This document shows, piece by piece, positions 1 through 7,713 of a stretch of DNA of 64,000 nucleotides. Within the stretch, counting starts at the first letter, position 1; each line of letters begins with the position of its first letter. Made by a program: the position numbers and the translations under genes. Below the pieces are notes generated by a model, which saw nothing but the letters and a program-made list of their open reading frames with translations, searched no databases and had not been told where the DNA came from. This DNA is from DUPU01 sp050952465 (GTDB taxonomy: Bacteria; Bacillota; Dehalobacteriia; Dehalobacteriales; Dehalobacteriaceae), in NCBI GenBank assembly GCA_050952465.1, contig JBMNKZ010000002.1, forward strand, positions 248,001 through 312,000, written 5' to 3'.

Positions 1-1004
1 CCGTCAGTGCGGATCACCGGGCTGACCCCGTCATTCTCCGCAATATGAATCGCAAAAGCCCCCAGCATATCTTCCAAGGCAGGCATACCTTTTTTTACAT
101 GATCCTTGGAATTCATCCCCAGCTTAGCCGAAGCACCACCTGCCACTACCACAACGTTTTTATAAATTCCAGATTGAGCCAAAGCCGCTGCTTCAACCAG
201 GGCATGAGCCGGACCGGCACAAAAGCTACGGGTATCCGAGCCGGTAGCATTAACACAACCGCACATTTCCCCGATAGATTTGGCAAAGTTGCCCCCGCCT
301 CTTTGGTTCATATCTCCGCAGGCTTCTTCGGAACATTCAATAATGTATTCTACCTCTTCGGCCTGTAGTTCCGTCTTAGCTAACAGCAGCTTTAAAGCAA
401 ATACGGCTGATGCTTTACTTACTAAATTTTCAAACATCACATGGTCAGATAAAGCTGCATCAAATTCATGAGCTTTCTTAACACAGCCCACCAGTTTTCC
501 TTCAAAATACATGGGCTGAGCTAAATGACCATCTACTAAACGATTGATTTCCTCTAAAGACCCCGGGTTCTTAGATAATTTATCTAAGTCTTTGATATCC
601 CCTAGAATCGGATGCCCGGCAATCTTTTCTTTCACATCGGCTTGAAATGCCTCTTCTAAAACCACCAAATCAAAAGCATCTACTACTTTCATTAAACCGA
701 GAAATTCATCTTCCGGCATAATTTCCCCAAATTTCCCCATACGGGAGGCACCGTTGACCGGTGCCTGATACCAAGGACGAGGAATATCTCTTAACTCATC
801 AGGAGTCATATTACCTATGTAAACCTGATTAGGCGGGTAACTAACTGCCTCCTGATAACTTCTTAAGTGCTCGGGTAATTTCTCTAAGTGCTCTGATGTG
901 GGGTTTTTTCGTCGTTCCGATGTTTGGGTTGTGCCATGGTGTATTAACATTTCATTTGCCTGAATTAAAGCATATGAGGCACCTTTCACCACCGGAAAAC
1001 TCAT
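1..1004 (-). CDS. grdC: Glycine/betaine reductase component C beta subunit GrdC (5' part, cut by window edge)
   Basis: This gene runs off the left edge; 334 codons from the N-terminus are present and the C-terminus is missing. The start ATG at 1004 follows a strong GGAGGTGAT site. The translation begins MSFPVVKGASYALIQANEML and contains the Cys- and Gly-rich stretch CSEEACGDMNQRGGGNF and SFCAGPAHALVEAAAL, matching GrdC, a thiolase/FabH-like protein. In the family, protein C (GrdC with GrdD) takes the Se-carboxymethyl group from selenoprotein A and releases acetyl phosphate in the cytoplasm. It lies 17 bp downstream of grdA in the same operon. grdD would be expected just outside the window. 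The identification rests on sequence pattern plus the adjacent selenoprotein gene. Confidence 0.9.
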   Translation of the reverse strand, partial: MSFPVVKGASYALIQANEMLIHHGTTQTSERRKNPTSEHLEKLPEHLRSYQEAVSYPPNQVYIGNMTPDELRDIPRPWYQAPVNGASRMGKFGEIMPEDEFLGLMKVVDAFDLVVLEEAFQADVKEKIAGHPILGDIKDLDKLSKNPGSLEEINRLVDGHLAQPMYFEGKLVGCVKKAHEFDAALSDHVMFENLVSKASAVFALKLLLAKTELQAEEVEYIIECSEEACGDMNQRGGGNFAKSIGEMCGCVNATGSDTRSFCAGPAHALVEAAALAQSGIYKNVVVVAGGASAKLGMNSKDHVKKGMPALEDMLGAFAIHIAENDGVSPVIRTD

Positions 1005-1021
1005 GAAATCACCTCCATAAC

Positions 1022-1465
1022 TTACCCTCGATAAGTTTTAACCTCATTTATTATGTCATCTACATCAAGTACCATTTCCATCATACTGACCTGCTCGTCA
1101 TAAACCTCTTCATTTACGTGTTCCTTCAGTTCAAATATATGGTAAGCTTTGAGTCCCAACGAGACTCCGGATAATGGACCAGCAAAGGTAGGATCGCCAG
1201 TTGATACGGTTTCCGCAGCAAGACCGGATGCTTCTGCTTCCGCGCCGCCTAAAACTACAATTAAGTCCTCTTTACCGTATTTTTCCGCTAAATCTTTAAT
1301 CCTTGCCTGGTTTTCCAGGTCCATTGCTCCAGCCGCCGTTCAGACAAAGCATTCTGTCGTTGAGAATACTACTTCTGCACCGGCTGATTTTACGCATTCT
1401 TCAATCGCCGGTCCCGGAATACCGTCACGGTCGCCGAGAATGGCCACTTTCTTGCCTTGCAGCAT
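1022..1465 (-). CDS. grdA: Selenoprotein A of glycine/sarcosine/betaine reductase GrdA, with in-frame UGA read as selenocysteine
   Basis: A simple ORF search splits this gene at a TGA (1340-1342). Read through, it gives a 147-residue protein starting MLQGKKVAILGDRDGIPGPA, with selenocysteine at residue 42 in the context ECFVUTAAGAMDLENQ, the signature of GrdA. GrdA carries the Se-carboxymethyl intermediate between the substrate-specific protein B and protein C, and is re-reduced by thioredoxin. A short hairpin (CCTGG-AAAA-CCAGG, 1306-1319) sits 20 nt after the UGA, where a bacterial SECIS belongs. The family is usually about 155-160 residues, so the length is normal. It lies between trxA and grdC. 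Expression requires SelA/B/C/D, which are not in the window. Confidence 0.95.
1306..1342 (-). promoter_or_regulatory. UGA selenocysteine codon and candidate bacterial SECIS hairpin in grdA
   Basis: The Sec codon is at 1340-1342. Twenty nucleotides after it on the minus strand, a 5-bp GC-rich stem (CCTGG at 1315-1319 with CCAGG at 1306-1310) closes an AAAA tetraloop. The distance fits the bacterial SECIS rule of an apical loop roughly 15-35 nt after the UGA. SelB recognition is inferred, not shown. Confidence 0.6.
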
Positions 1466-1500
1466 TTTGAATACCCCTTTCTTTTATTGTTTTATTTGTA

Positions 1501-1665
1501 GGGGTTGCATAATATGTAACCCCTGCATACCAAAAAGTCTTTGTATATCGTGTAAATTTTTCCCGTTAGGGCTGCATAATATGCACCCTTATTAATGACA
1601 CAATCCATGTAGATTCTGTAAATTATTTCGTTAAATCCAAGTTAGGGTTGCATAATATGCAACCC
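1501..1665 (-). repeat. Three degenerate palindromic repeats between trxA and grdA
   Basis: Three copies of a palindrome of the form GGGTTGCATA, a central A, and the complementary TATGCAACCC lie at 1501-1523, about 1569-1588 and 1645-1665. The third copy is a perfect 10+1+10 dyad. The first has one mismatch in a longer 11-bp arm. The second has one bulged base. Copies are about 70-76 bp apart, and the spacers share AAATT and CGTTA blocks, so this is a degenerate tandem array of hairpins. It fills the trxA-grdA gap and would be part of the mRNA leader of grdA. A role in mRNA processing, stability or attenuation is inference. Confidence 0.7.
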
Positions 1666-1683
1666 AACCTTCAGGAAACAATA

Positions 1684-1998
1684 CTACGCCAGTTCATTGA
1701 GTTTTGCTTCTACATCTTCAATGGAAAAATCCTTAACTAATTCTGCAATCTTCTCACCGTTTCTGTAAAAAGCGATGGTAGGCAAACCTAAAACCTTTTG
1801 ACTGATGGCCAGCCTTTTATTATTTGTGGTATCCAAACTGCAGAATTTAGCTTTACCCTGATTTTTTTCCACCAATTCATGGACGCTGGGCATTAAAGCC
1901 TTACAAGGCTCACATTTTTGGCTCCAGAAATCAACCATTACCAAACCCTCTGCTTTTAATACCTCTGCTTCAAAGTTTTCTTTTGTTAATTCAATCAT
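1684..1998 (-). CDS. trxA: Thioredoxin TrxA of the glycine reductase cluster
   Basis: A 104-residue thioredoxin-fold protein, normal family length. The redox motif is W25-SQK-C29-E-P-C32, i.e. CEPC rather than the usual CGPC; atypical thioredoxins are known from glycine-reductase clusters. Further family marks are the cis-Pro region LGLPTIAFYRNG and the N-terminal VMVDFWS strand. It would pass electrons from the thioredoxin reductase encoded upstream to selenoprotein A (GrdA) encoded downstream. The gene is 34 bp downstream of trxB and about 218 bp upstream of grdA, all on the minus strand. Confidence 0.93.
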   Translation of the reverse strand: MIELTKENFEAEVLKAEGLVMVDFWSQKCEPCKALMPSVHELVEKNQGKAKFCSLDTTNNKRLAISQKVLGLPTIAFYRNGEKIAELVKDFSIEDVEAKLNELA

Positions 1999-2032
1999 GT
2001 TCTCACCCCCTTAATAAAATAAATTATTACTT

Positions 2033-3253
2033 TTATAAACTATTTACTTTGTCCAAGAAATCATTTTCACTTAAAGAGCCAGTTATTTTTTCAACCGCTT
2101 TGCCCTCTTTGAAAATCACTACACTGGGTATTTCCGTAACGTCATATCTTTTGGCGACTCTTTGGTTGCGGTATGTATCAATTTTAACCAGTTTAACTCT
2201 GCCATTTGTTCCAGCAACCAGTTTTTCCAATTTAGAAACCGCTTCAATACTGGCTTCAATCTGGGGAGCCCAAAATGCAACTAATACCGGTTCTTTAACG
2301 GAAAGCACTCTCTCCCGGAAGCCTTCTTCCTCGGCTAAGTACTTCTCAGCAGCAACAGCGGCAATCGCCCCGTCACTAGCAGCTGTAATTACCTGCCTAA
2401 GGTATTTAACGCGGGCATCTCCAGCCGCATACACTCCAGGTACTGATGTTTCCATCAAATCATTAGTAATAATGTATCCTTGTTCATTAAGTTCTACTTT
2501 TCCTTTAAGTAAATCAGTTTTAGGTACGGTACCCACAAAGAAAAATACACCATTGGTCTCCATTTCGGAAATCTCACCGGTTTTAATATTCTTAATCAGG
2601 ACGCTTTCCACCAAACCGTCTCCCTTAATCTCAGTTAAGACGGAATTCCAGACCCACTTTATTTTGGGATTGGCAAAGGCCAATTCCGCACTGGCTTTAT
2701 TACAATCCAAGATCCCTTCATCGTGAATGACAATAATAGTCACAGTCTCGGCAAATTTAGTTAGATACATGGCTTCTTCCACAGCTGCATCGCCATTGCC
2801 GACTACTACCACATCTAATTCTTCAAAGAAATCCGCATCACAGGTGGCACAATAAGAAACACCCTTACCTCTTAAAGATCGCTCACCTTTAATATTCAAT
2901 GACCTGGGTTCTGCACCCGGGGCCAAGATTACAGTTTTGGCTAAGTACTCCTTACCGCTTTTTCCTTTTAAGACCTTGATCTCCCCGTCCAATTCCAAGT
3001 CAATAACTTCTTCTCTAATAATTTCTGTACCAAAACTATTTGCATGTTTCGCCATCGCTTCCATTAATGCGGGTCCGGTTGTCCCTCTGGAAAACCCCGG
3101 ATAGTTTTCTAAATCCTGGGTAGTTGCTGCCTGTCCCCCTGGTTTACCCTTTTGAAGTATCGCTGTTTTCAATCTGGATCGGGAGCCATACACTCCTGCA
3201 GACAAACCCGCCGGTCCACCACCCACAATAATTACGTCGTATACCTCTGACAA
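2033..3253 (-). CDS. trxB: Thioredoxin reductase TrxB fused to a C-terminal thioredoxin-like domain without a CXXC
   Basis: The first about 307 residues are a low-molecular-weight thioredoxin reductase: FAD-binding GGGPAGLSAG near the N-terminus, redox pair C135-A-T-C138, the NADPH-binding region VVVVGNGDAAVEEA, and C-terminal AAGDARVKYLRQVITAASDG. A further 99 residues (about 308-406) look like a thioredoxin fold (PVLVAFWAP, then TEIPSVVIFKEGK), but the active site reads WAPQIEAS with no cysteine. Standard TrxB is about 310 residues, so this is a fusion. The start is TTG at 3253 after GAGGGGATAGAC. It is the first gene of the trxB-trxA-grdA-grdC operon and should reduce TrxA with NADPH. Confidence 0.93.
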   Translation of the reverse strand: MSEVYDVIIVGGGPAGLSAGVYGSRSRLKTAILQKGKPGGQAATTQDLENYPGFSRGTTGPALMEAMAKHANSFGTEIIREEVIDLELDGEIKVLKGKSGKEYLAKTVILAPGAEPRSLNIKGERSLRGKGVSYCATCDADFFEELDVVVVGNGDAAVEEAMYLTKFAETVTIIVIHDEGILDCNKASAELAFANPKIKWVWNSVLTEIKGDGLVESVLIKNIKTGEISEMETNGVFFFVGTVPKTDLLKGKVELNEQGYIITNDLMETSVPGVYAAGDARVKYLRQVITAASDGAIAAVAAEKYLAEEEGFRERVLSVKEPVLVAFWAPQIEASIEAVSKLEKLVAGTNGRVKLVKIDTYRNQRVAKRYDVTEIPSVVIFKEGKAVEKITGSLSENDFLDKVNSL

Positions 3254-3338
3254 GTCTATCCCCTCTTTCCCAAAAATTCGTCAAATACATTTTGTGTTTT
3301 AGTAATTCATTTAGTGTATTTTTCTAATTTACTTCTTT

Positions 3339-3367
3339 ACTATATGCCAAAATCCTTCTAAAGTAAA
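3339..3367 (-). promoter_or_regulatory. Candidate sigma-A promoter of the trxB-trxA-grdA-grdC operon
   Basis: On the minus strand TTTACT (3362-3367), a 17-nt spacer and TATAGT (3339-3344) form a plausible -35/-10 pair about 85 bp upstream of the trxB start. The -10 matches 5 of 6 and the -35 4 of 6 consensus bases. Confidence 0.4.
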
Positions 3368-3533
3368 GACAAAATTATCAAGTTTTTTGGGGAAAATTTT
3401 AGGATATTAAGGTAAAGATTTTTGAGTCGGCAATCAATAAATAGGCGGCAAAGTGTTCCTTGACGTCCTAGACAAGAGGTGTTAAACTTTTTTTAATTGG
3501 AAAAATATTTAGAATATGGGAGGAACGGAAGAA

Positions 3534-4910
3534 ATGGAGCATTCATTAGGAACATTGTTACCACTTTATTCAGCAATACCTTTTGTCGGCATGTTGTTAT
3601 CAATCGCTTTAGGGCCTGTCATTGCACCAAAATTTTGGCACCATCATTTTGGAAAGGTATCCGCTGGTTGGGCTGCTATTTTAGCAATCCCGCTGGTGAT
3701 CACATATGGGGGCGAAGGAATTTACGAATTATTGCATGTGATGATCGCTGATTACATACCTTTTATTATTCTTTTGGGATCCCTTTTTACCGTAGGGGGC
3801 GGTATTTTACTTCGAACAACACTAAAAGGAACAACCTATGTCAATACAGGATTTTTGGCGATAGGTTCATTACTTGCTTCCTGGATGGGTACCACCGGAG
3901 CAGCTATGTTAATGGTTCGTCCTTTTCTTCGGGTAAACAAGCATCGGAAATATCGGGCATTTATGGTTGTATTCTTTATTTTTACCGTAGCAAATGTGGG
4001 CGGAGCCTTGACACCTTTAGGTGATCCCCCGCTTTTTTTAGGATTTTTACACGGTGTACCTTTTTTCTGGACTTTGCATCTAATTTTACCCATGCTTACA
4101 GTACTTATTGCTCTTCTCTTAATTTATATTTTCTTTGATCGTTATTACTTAAAGAAGGAAGAAAAAGAAGGTTTAAGTTTAGGATCCAATGGCGATTCAG
4201 CCAATGCTCCCCTGGCTTCAGGTAAAACTTTAGAAATTCTAGGTTCTCAAAACTTTATTCTACTCGCAGCAATCATCGGAGTTATTATTTTTAGCGGTAG
4301 TGTGAAAATGGCGGAAGTATCCATTCTTGGTATCCATGTAGGTTTGCAGGACATCATCCGCAATCTTCTTCTGGTGGCTATTTTGATTATTTCCTGGATG
4401 ATAACCCCGAAGGCATTGCGAGAGGAAAACGAGTTCACTTGGGCTCCAATTCAAGAAGTAGCATATCTCTTTTTTGGTATTTTTGTTACCATGGCTCCCG
4501 TCTTGGCTATTCTGAAAGCTGGTGAATCCGGTGCTTTAAGCTTTATTACAGCAGCTGTAAAAGAACCTGCCCATTACTTTTGGATTGCCGGAATCCTTTC
4601 TAGCTTCTTGGATAATGCCCCTACTTACTTGACCTTCTTTAGCACCGCTTTGGGCCAATTTTATCCTGGTATGCCGGAATCAGCCGCTGTTGCTAAGCTC
4701 TTAGTCGAGCATCCCGCCCATCTCATGGCGATATCAGCAGGTTCAGTGTTCTTTGGTGCAGTTACCTATATCGGTAATGCCCCTAACTTCATGGTGCGCT
4801 CCATTTCTGAGGAATCAGGGGTACCTATGCCTAGCTTCTTTGGATATATGGCTTACAGTGTCTGCATTCTTCTCCCTGTGTTTGCTCTGGTTACTTGGCT
4901 TTTCTTCTAA
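3534..4910 (+). CDS. NhaD/ArsB-superfamily sodium:proton antiporter
   Basis: About 458 residues, almost wholly hydrophobic with around a dozen membrane segments (for example AGWAAILAIPLVITYGG, NFILLAAIIGVIIFSG, VCILLPVFALVTWLFF). The motifs GGALTPLGDPPLFLGFLHG and SSFLDNAPTYLTFF are typical of NhaD/ArsB-type ion transporters, in which a Na+/H+ exchange role is common. An upstream ATG at 3516 overlaps the GGGAGGA ribosome site, so ATG 3534 (MEHSLGTLL) is the likelier start. It is divergent from trxB and ends at a strong terminator. Confidence 0.82.
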   Translation: MEHSLGTLLPLYSAIPFVGMLLSIALGPVIAPKFWHHHFGKVSAGWAAILAIPLVITYGGEGIYELLHVMIADYIPFIILLGSLFTVGGGILLRTTLKGTTYVNTGFLAIGSLLASWMGTTGAAMLMVRPFLRVNKHRKYRAFMVVFFIFTVANVGGALTPLGDPPLFLGFLHGVPFFWTLHLILPMLTVLIALLLIYIFFDRYYLKKEEKEGLSLGSNGDSANAPLASGKTLEILGSQNFILLAAIIGVIIFSGSVKMAEVSILGIHVGLQDIIRNLLLVAILIISWMITPKALREENEFTWAPIQEVAYLFFGIFVTMAPVLAILKAGESGALSFITAAVKEPAHYFWIAGILSSFLDNAPTYLTFFSTALGQFYPGMPESAAVAKLLVEHPAHLMAISAGSVFFGAVTYIGNAPNFMVRSISEESGVPMPSFFGYMAYSVCILLPVFALVTWLFF

Positions 4911-4967
4911 GTTAAGACGCTGTGAAGGCGTCAGCTAAAAATATAATAAAGTTTAAAAACGGATACG

Positions 4968-5016
4968 AAAATAGCTCAACAATCAGTGATTCTATGATTG
5001 TTGAGCTATTTTTTTG
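4968..5016 (+). terminator. Rho-independent terminator after the antiporter gene
   Basis: A long stem (ATAGCTCAACAATCA paired with TGATTGTTGAGCTAT, 4971-5011) with a short loop is followed by a run of seven T. Confidence 0.88.
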
Positions 5017-5060
5017 GCAAAACCTGAAATTTGAACACTTTTATTATGAAGGATCATCCC

Positions 5061-5108
5061 TGTTTCCTTAATAACATGTTTCCTTAATAACATGTTTCCT
5101 TAATAACA
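5061..5108. repeat. Three perfect tandem copies of a 16-bp unit
   Basis: The unit TGTTTCCTTAATAACA occurs three times with no spacer (5061-5076, 5077-5092, 5093-5108). Each unit has TGTT and AACA ends, a short dyad. The array lies between the antiporter terminator and the 3' end of the GntR gene. No function is evident. Confidence 0.9.
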
Positions 5109-5124
5109 AGCGTTAGCTGTCCAG

Positions 5125-5766
5125 TTATAATAATTCTCTTTTAATAAGATGTACAAAATCATCGATGTGTTTCTTGGCACTTTCCTCTGCCCGCACCACG
5201 TCTTTATCCTTAAGAGATTCAACAATATCAGATAATGTTTCATAAAACAAAGAAAGCTTAGTTAAGTCTCGCTGGGAATAAAACCATAGTCTTTCCGTGT
5301 GCATGTGAAGATCAAAAAGTATCTCCACCAAGCAAGGGTTTTCGCTGCATTGAAATACAATCTCATGAAATCTTTCATCTTCAATAATGATCTTTTTATA
5401 ATCAGTTTCTATATTATATTTTTTGATCTGTTCAACAATAGCTTCCAGCTCTGCAATCTTTTCATCTGTAATATGTTCAACAGCAAGACGAATTGCAAAG
5501 CCCTCCATTTCCCGCACCACTTCGAATACTGATTTCATATAACGAAAGTCTATTGGAGCAACCTGAGCACCGTATCGAGGAATAATATTTAATAGCTTTT
5601 TGCTTTTTAACTGTTCAAAAATCTTCCTTACCGGGGTACGGCTTAAATCGAATTCACTGGCGATATCCGCTTCATTCAGGATTTGCCCGGGACTGTATTC
5701 AAGTGAAATAATGCGGTTTTTTAGGATTTCATAAACACCTTCGACAGTTTGCGTTTTATCCATCAC
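5125..5766 (-). CDS. GntR-family transcriptional regulator, FadR/FCD type
   Basis: A 213-residue regulator. The N-terminal winged-helix DNA-binding domain is recognisable by YEILKNRIISLEYSPGQILNEADIASEFDLSRTPVRKIFEQL split over residues about 12-55. The C-terminal part is the all-helical FCD ligand domain, with the acidic/His positions DERFHEIVFQCSENP and HIDDFVHLIKREL. Ligands of this subfamily are often small organic acids, but nothing here identifies it. The start is GTG 5766 or ATG 5763 after AGGGGGAT. The gene is isolated, between a terminator/repeat block and the GNAT gene. Confidence 0.9.
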   Translation of the reverse strand: MMDKTQTVEGVYEILKNRIISLEYSPGQILNEADIASEFDLSRTPVRKIFEQLKSKKLLNIIPRYGAQVAPIDFRYMKSVFEVVREMEGFAIRLAVEHITDEKIAELEAIVEQIKKYNIETDYKKIIIEDERFHEIVFQCSENPCLVEILFDLHMHTERLWFYSQRDLTKLSLFYETLSDIVESLKDKDVVRAEESAKKHIDDFVHLIKRELL

Positions 5767-5898
5767 TTTAATATCCCCCTGGCAATAAAATTAAACATTT
5801 TATATAAAATGTCTTATAACTTATTTTACCATAAACCTATTGTATTTTACTAGTATTATTTAAAAATATACTGAGAAATAAATCTTGCAGTTTTATAA

Positions 5899-6357
5899 TT
5901 ATTTCACCAACAACTTCATTACAGCGTGTTCATCACAATTTGGAAACTTTGGACAGTTGATACATTCTTTCCAAACCTTTTGGGGCAAATCTTTATGCTC
6001 CACTTCGTGAAAACCACATTTAATGAAAAATCCAGGCTGATATGTTAAAGCAAGCAGCCTAGAGAGCCCTAGCTCCTTAGCTTCTTGCTCCAAAAGAGAT
6101 ACTATCTGACGGCCAATACCCATTTTAGTATATTCCGGAGCAACCGCCAAAGCTCTAATCTCAGCTAAATCATGCCAAAGAATATGCAGCCCTCCCACAC
6201 CTATGATTGTATTTTCATCTTCAGCAACAGTATATTCTCTTAATCCCTCATATAAACAAATCCGGGATCTGGCCAGCATTAGTCCGTCGTTTGCATAATT
6301 ATTAATTAAAGCGTGAATTGATTCCACGTCTGCCATCTTAGCTTTGCGATATATCAT
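5899..6357 (-). CDS. Short N-acetylglutamate-synthase-like GNAT acetyltransferase
   Basis: A 152-residue GNAT protein. The acetyl-CoA loop is seen in LAVAPEYTKMGIGRQIVSLLEQEA, followed by the LTYQPGFFIKCGFHEV strand. The C-terminal Cys cluster KECINCPKFPNCDE is typical of the short ArgA-type enzymes of Firmicutes, which acetylate glutamate in the first step of arginine biosynthesis. The exact substrate is not proven. Two near-identical 14-bp elements flank its probable -10 box, which would fit control by ArgR; this supports the arginine assignment. Confidence 0.8.
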   Translation of the reverse strand: MIYRKAKMADVESIHALINNYANDGLMLARSRICLYEGLREYTVAEDENTIIGVGGLHILWHDLAEIRALAVAPEYTKMGIGRQIVSLLEQEAKELGLSRLLALTYQPGFFIKCGFHEVEHKDLPQKVWKECINCPKFPNCDEHAVMKLLVK

Positions 6358-6370
6358 TTATCATTCCTCT

Positions 6371-6417
6371 ATTCTTAGAATAATAGCCATTATACCATTC
6401 TTCGAATAATTCAGCAA
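6371..6417 (-). promoter_or_regulatory. Promoter with flanking ArgR-like operator repeats upstream of the GNAT gene
   Basis: On the minus strand, TTGCTG (6412-6417), 17 nt and TATAAT (6389-6394) form a promoter. Two 14-bp elements differing at one base, ATTATTCGAAGAAT (6397-6410) and ATTATTCTAAGAAT (6371-6384), bracket the -10 box, centre to centre 26 bp. They are AT-rich with TATTC/GAAT halves as in ARG boxes. Repressor identity is inferred. Confidence 0.5.
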
Positions 6418-6562
6418 TGACTAAATTAGACGCAACAAGCCAGGCTAATGCGCACCCTTTTTAACTTCTAAAAACCTTATTGATAAAGTGATTTTTTTCC
6501 TCAAATTTGGTAAAATAAAATAATAAGATTTTGAGATTTTTTACAAACAGGAGGTTAACGAA

Positions 6563-7108
6563 ATGAAGCTCTTTAAACAAAACGGGAAAACAAATACCCT
6601 AGAAACTGTAGCATGTGCTATTGCAAGAGCTAAGGAATTGGGAATAAAGCACTTGGTAGTAGCTTCCTCTACCGGTGAAACGGCTAAACTTTTATTAGGT
6701 TCAGGGTTAAATATTATTTGCGTCACCCACCAGGCTGGTTATAGTAACCCGGGAGAAATCGAAATACCGAAGGAAACTCGCCAATTCCTCCAAAAAGAAG
6801 GGGCCAAAGTTTTAACCACAACTCACCTTCTAGCAGGAGTAGACAGAGCTTTACGATTTAAATTCCAAGGTGTATATCCGGCCGAAATCATTGCTAATAC
6901 CTTGCGTATGTTTGGACAAGGCACTAAGGTGTGTGTAGAAGTTGCTGTAATGGCTCTTGATGCAGGATTAATACCATACGGGGAGGAAGTTATTGCCATA
7001 GGTGGAACCGGAGAAGGTGCTGATACTGCACTGGTTTTAGTTCCAGCCCACTCTGGATATATTTTTGACACAAAAATAAAGGAATTTATTTGTATGCCCC
7101 GGGCGTAA
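6563..7108 (+). CDS. Stand-alone pyruvate kinase alpha/beta (C-terminal) domain protein
   Basis: A 181-residue protein corresponding to only the C-terminal allosteric domain of pyruvate kinase: TLETVACAIARAKELGIKHLVVASSTGETAKLLL at the start and VCVEVAVMALDAGLIPYGEEVIAIGGTGEGADTALVL near the end. It lacks the TIM-barrel catalytic domain, so it is not a kinase. Such free-standing domains are common in Clostridia and archaea, with unknown function. The start ATG follows AGGAGGT. It stands alone. Confidence 0.82.
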   Translation: MKLFKQNGKTNTLETVACAIARAKELGIKHLVVASSTGETAKLLLGSGLNIICVTHQAGYSNPGEIEIPKETRQFLQKEGAKVLTTTHLLAGVDRALRFKFQGVYPAEIIANTLRMFGQGTKVCVEVAVMALDAGLIPYGEEVIAIGGTGEGADTALVLVPAHSGYIFDTKIKEFICMPRA

Positions 7109-7154
7109 CAGGAAATAATTCTTTATTTCATCCGGTTTAAATGGCCTGATGTAT

Positions 7155-7195
7155 TAGGGAACGGTTCTAAGCCGTTCCCACCGCTTTTTATAATT
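7155..7195 (+). terminator. Probable terminator after the PK-domain gene
   Basis: An 8-bp inverted repeat, GGGAACGG (7157-7164) with CCGTTCCC (7172-7179), is followed a few bases later by a short T run. It lies between convergent genes. Confidence 0.55.
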
Positions 7196-7640
7196 CTTCA
7201 ATATTCGATAAGATTACTTCTTCCAGACCAACATTTTCTAAGCCTTTAGGTATTCCCACCCGAGGATTTTCTAAATCTCCACCCTTATTTCTAATAATCT
7301 CTTTTACTCTGGGAACATTTTCTTCCTCTGTCTCCACTACCAACTTATAATTACTATCATAAATCTCCTCAAAATCTCCCATCCCGCTTACCATAGGACT
7401 GGCTGCCGTCAGTGGAGCTTTCCATCTACCGGTAACAGAGTCACCTGATTTCAATACAAGAGCAGATAGGCTGTTATTAGAAGATTCTGTTCCTGCCAGA
7501 TTAGTTTCTACATTAAAATCAAAATCAGAATCATTAATATCCACGAAGGCCTGATTAAAACCTGCGTTTTTTAATTTCTCCAGCGCTCTATTTGCCTCTC
7601 CGTAAGTCCGAAAAAAACCTTGGGTTTTTGTACGGCCCAT
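7188..7640 (-). CDS. Hypothetical protein with general-stress-protein 17M (YflT)-like half-domains
   Basis: A 150-residue acidic soluble protein without a signal peptide. The opening KTQGFFRTYGEANRALEKLKNAGFNQAFVDI has the pattern of the YflT/17M domain (a strand, then helix eAn-ale-L-kn-aGF, then a strand). The second half (YKLVVETEEENVPRVKEIIRNKGG) repeats a similar strand-helix pattern. Function is unknown. It is not obviously in an operon. The call is a pattern match, not a firm assignment. Confidence 0.6.
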   Translation of the reverse strand: MGRTKTQGFFRTYGEANRALEKLKNAGFNQAFVDINDSDFDFNVETNLAGTESSNNSLSALVLKSGDSVTGRWKAPLTAASPMVSGMGDFEEIYDSNYKLVVETEEENVPRVKEIIRNKGGDLENPRVGIPKGLENVGLEEVILSNIEEL

Positions 7641-7713
7641 ATAATCCCTCCAAACAATTGCATTCTATTTAGTTGTGCCAGAGATGGTAAGAACTTATAC
7701 ATATGCCGTACAT

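Noticed and set aside
1149..1595. A 148-residue plus-strand frame opposite grdA
   Set aside because: It is antisense to the grdA selenoprotein, has no family resemblance and no convincing ribosome site.
1983..2726. A 247-residue plus-strand frame
   Set aside because: It is the shadow of trxB on the other strand; low-complexity Ser/Thr/Leu composition.
5061..5108. CRISPR array
   Set aside because: The three 16-bp units are directly adjacent with no spacers and there are no cas genes.
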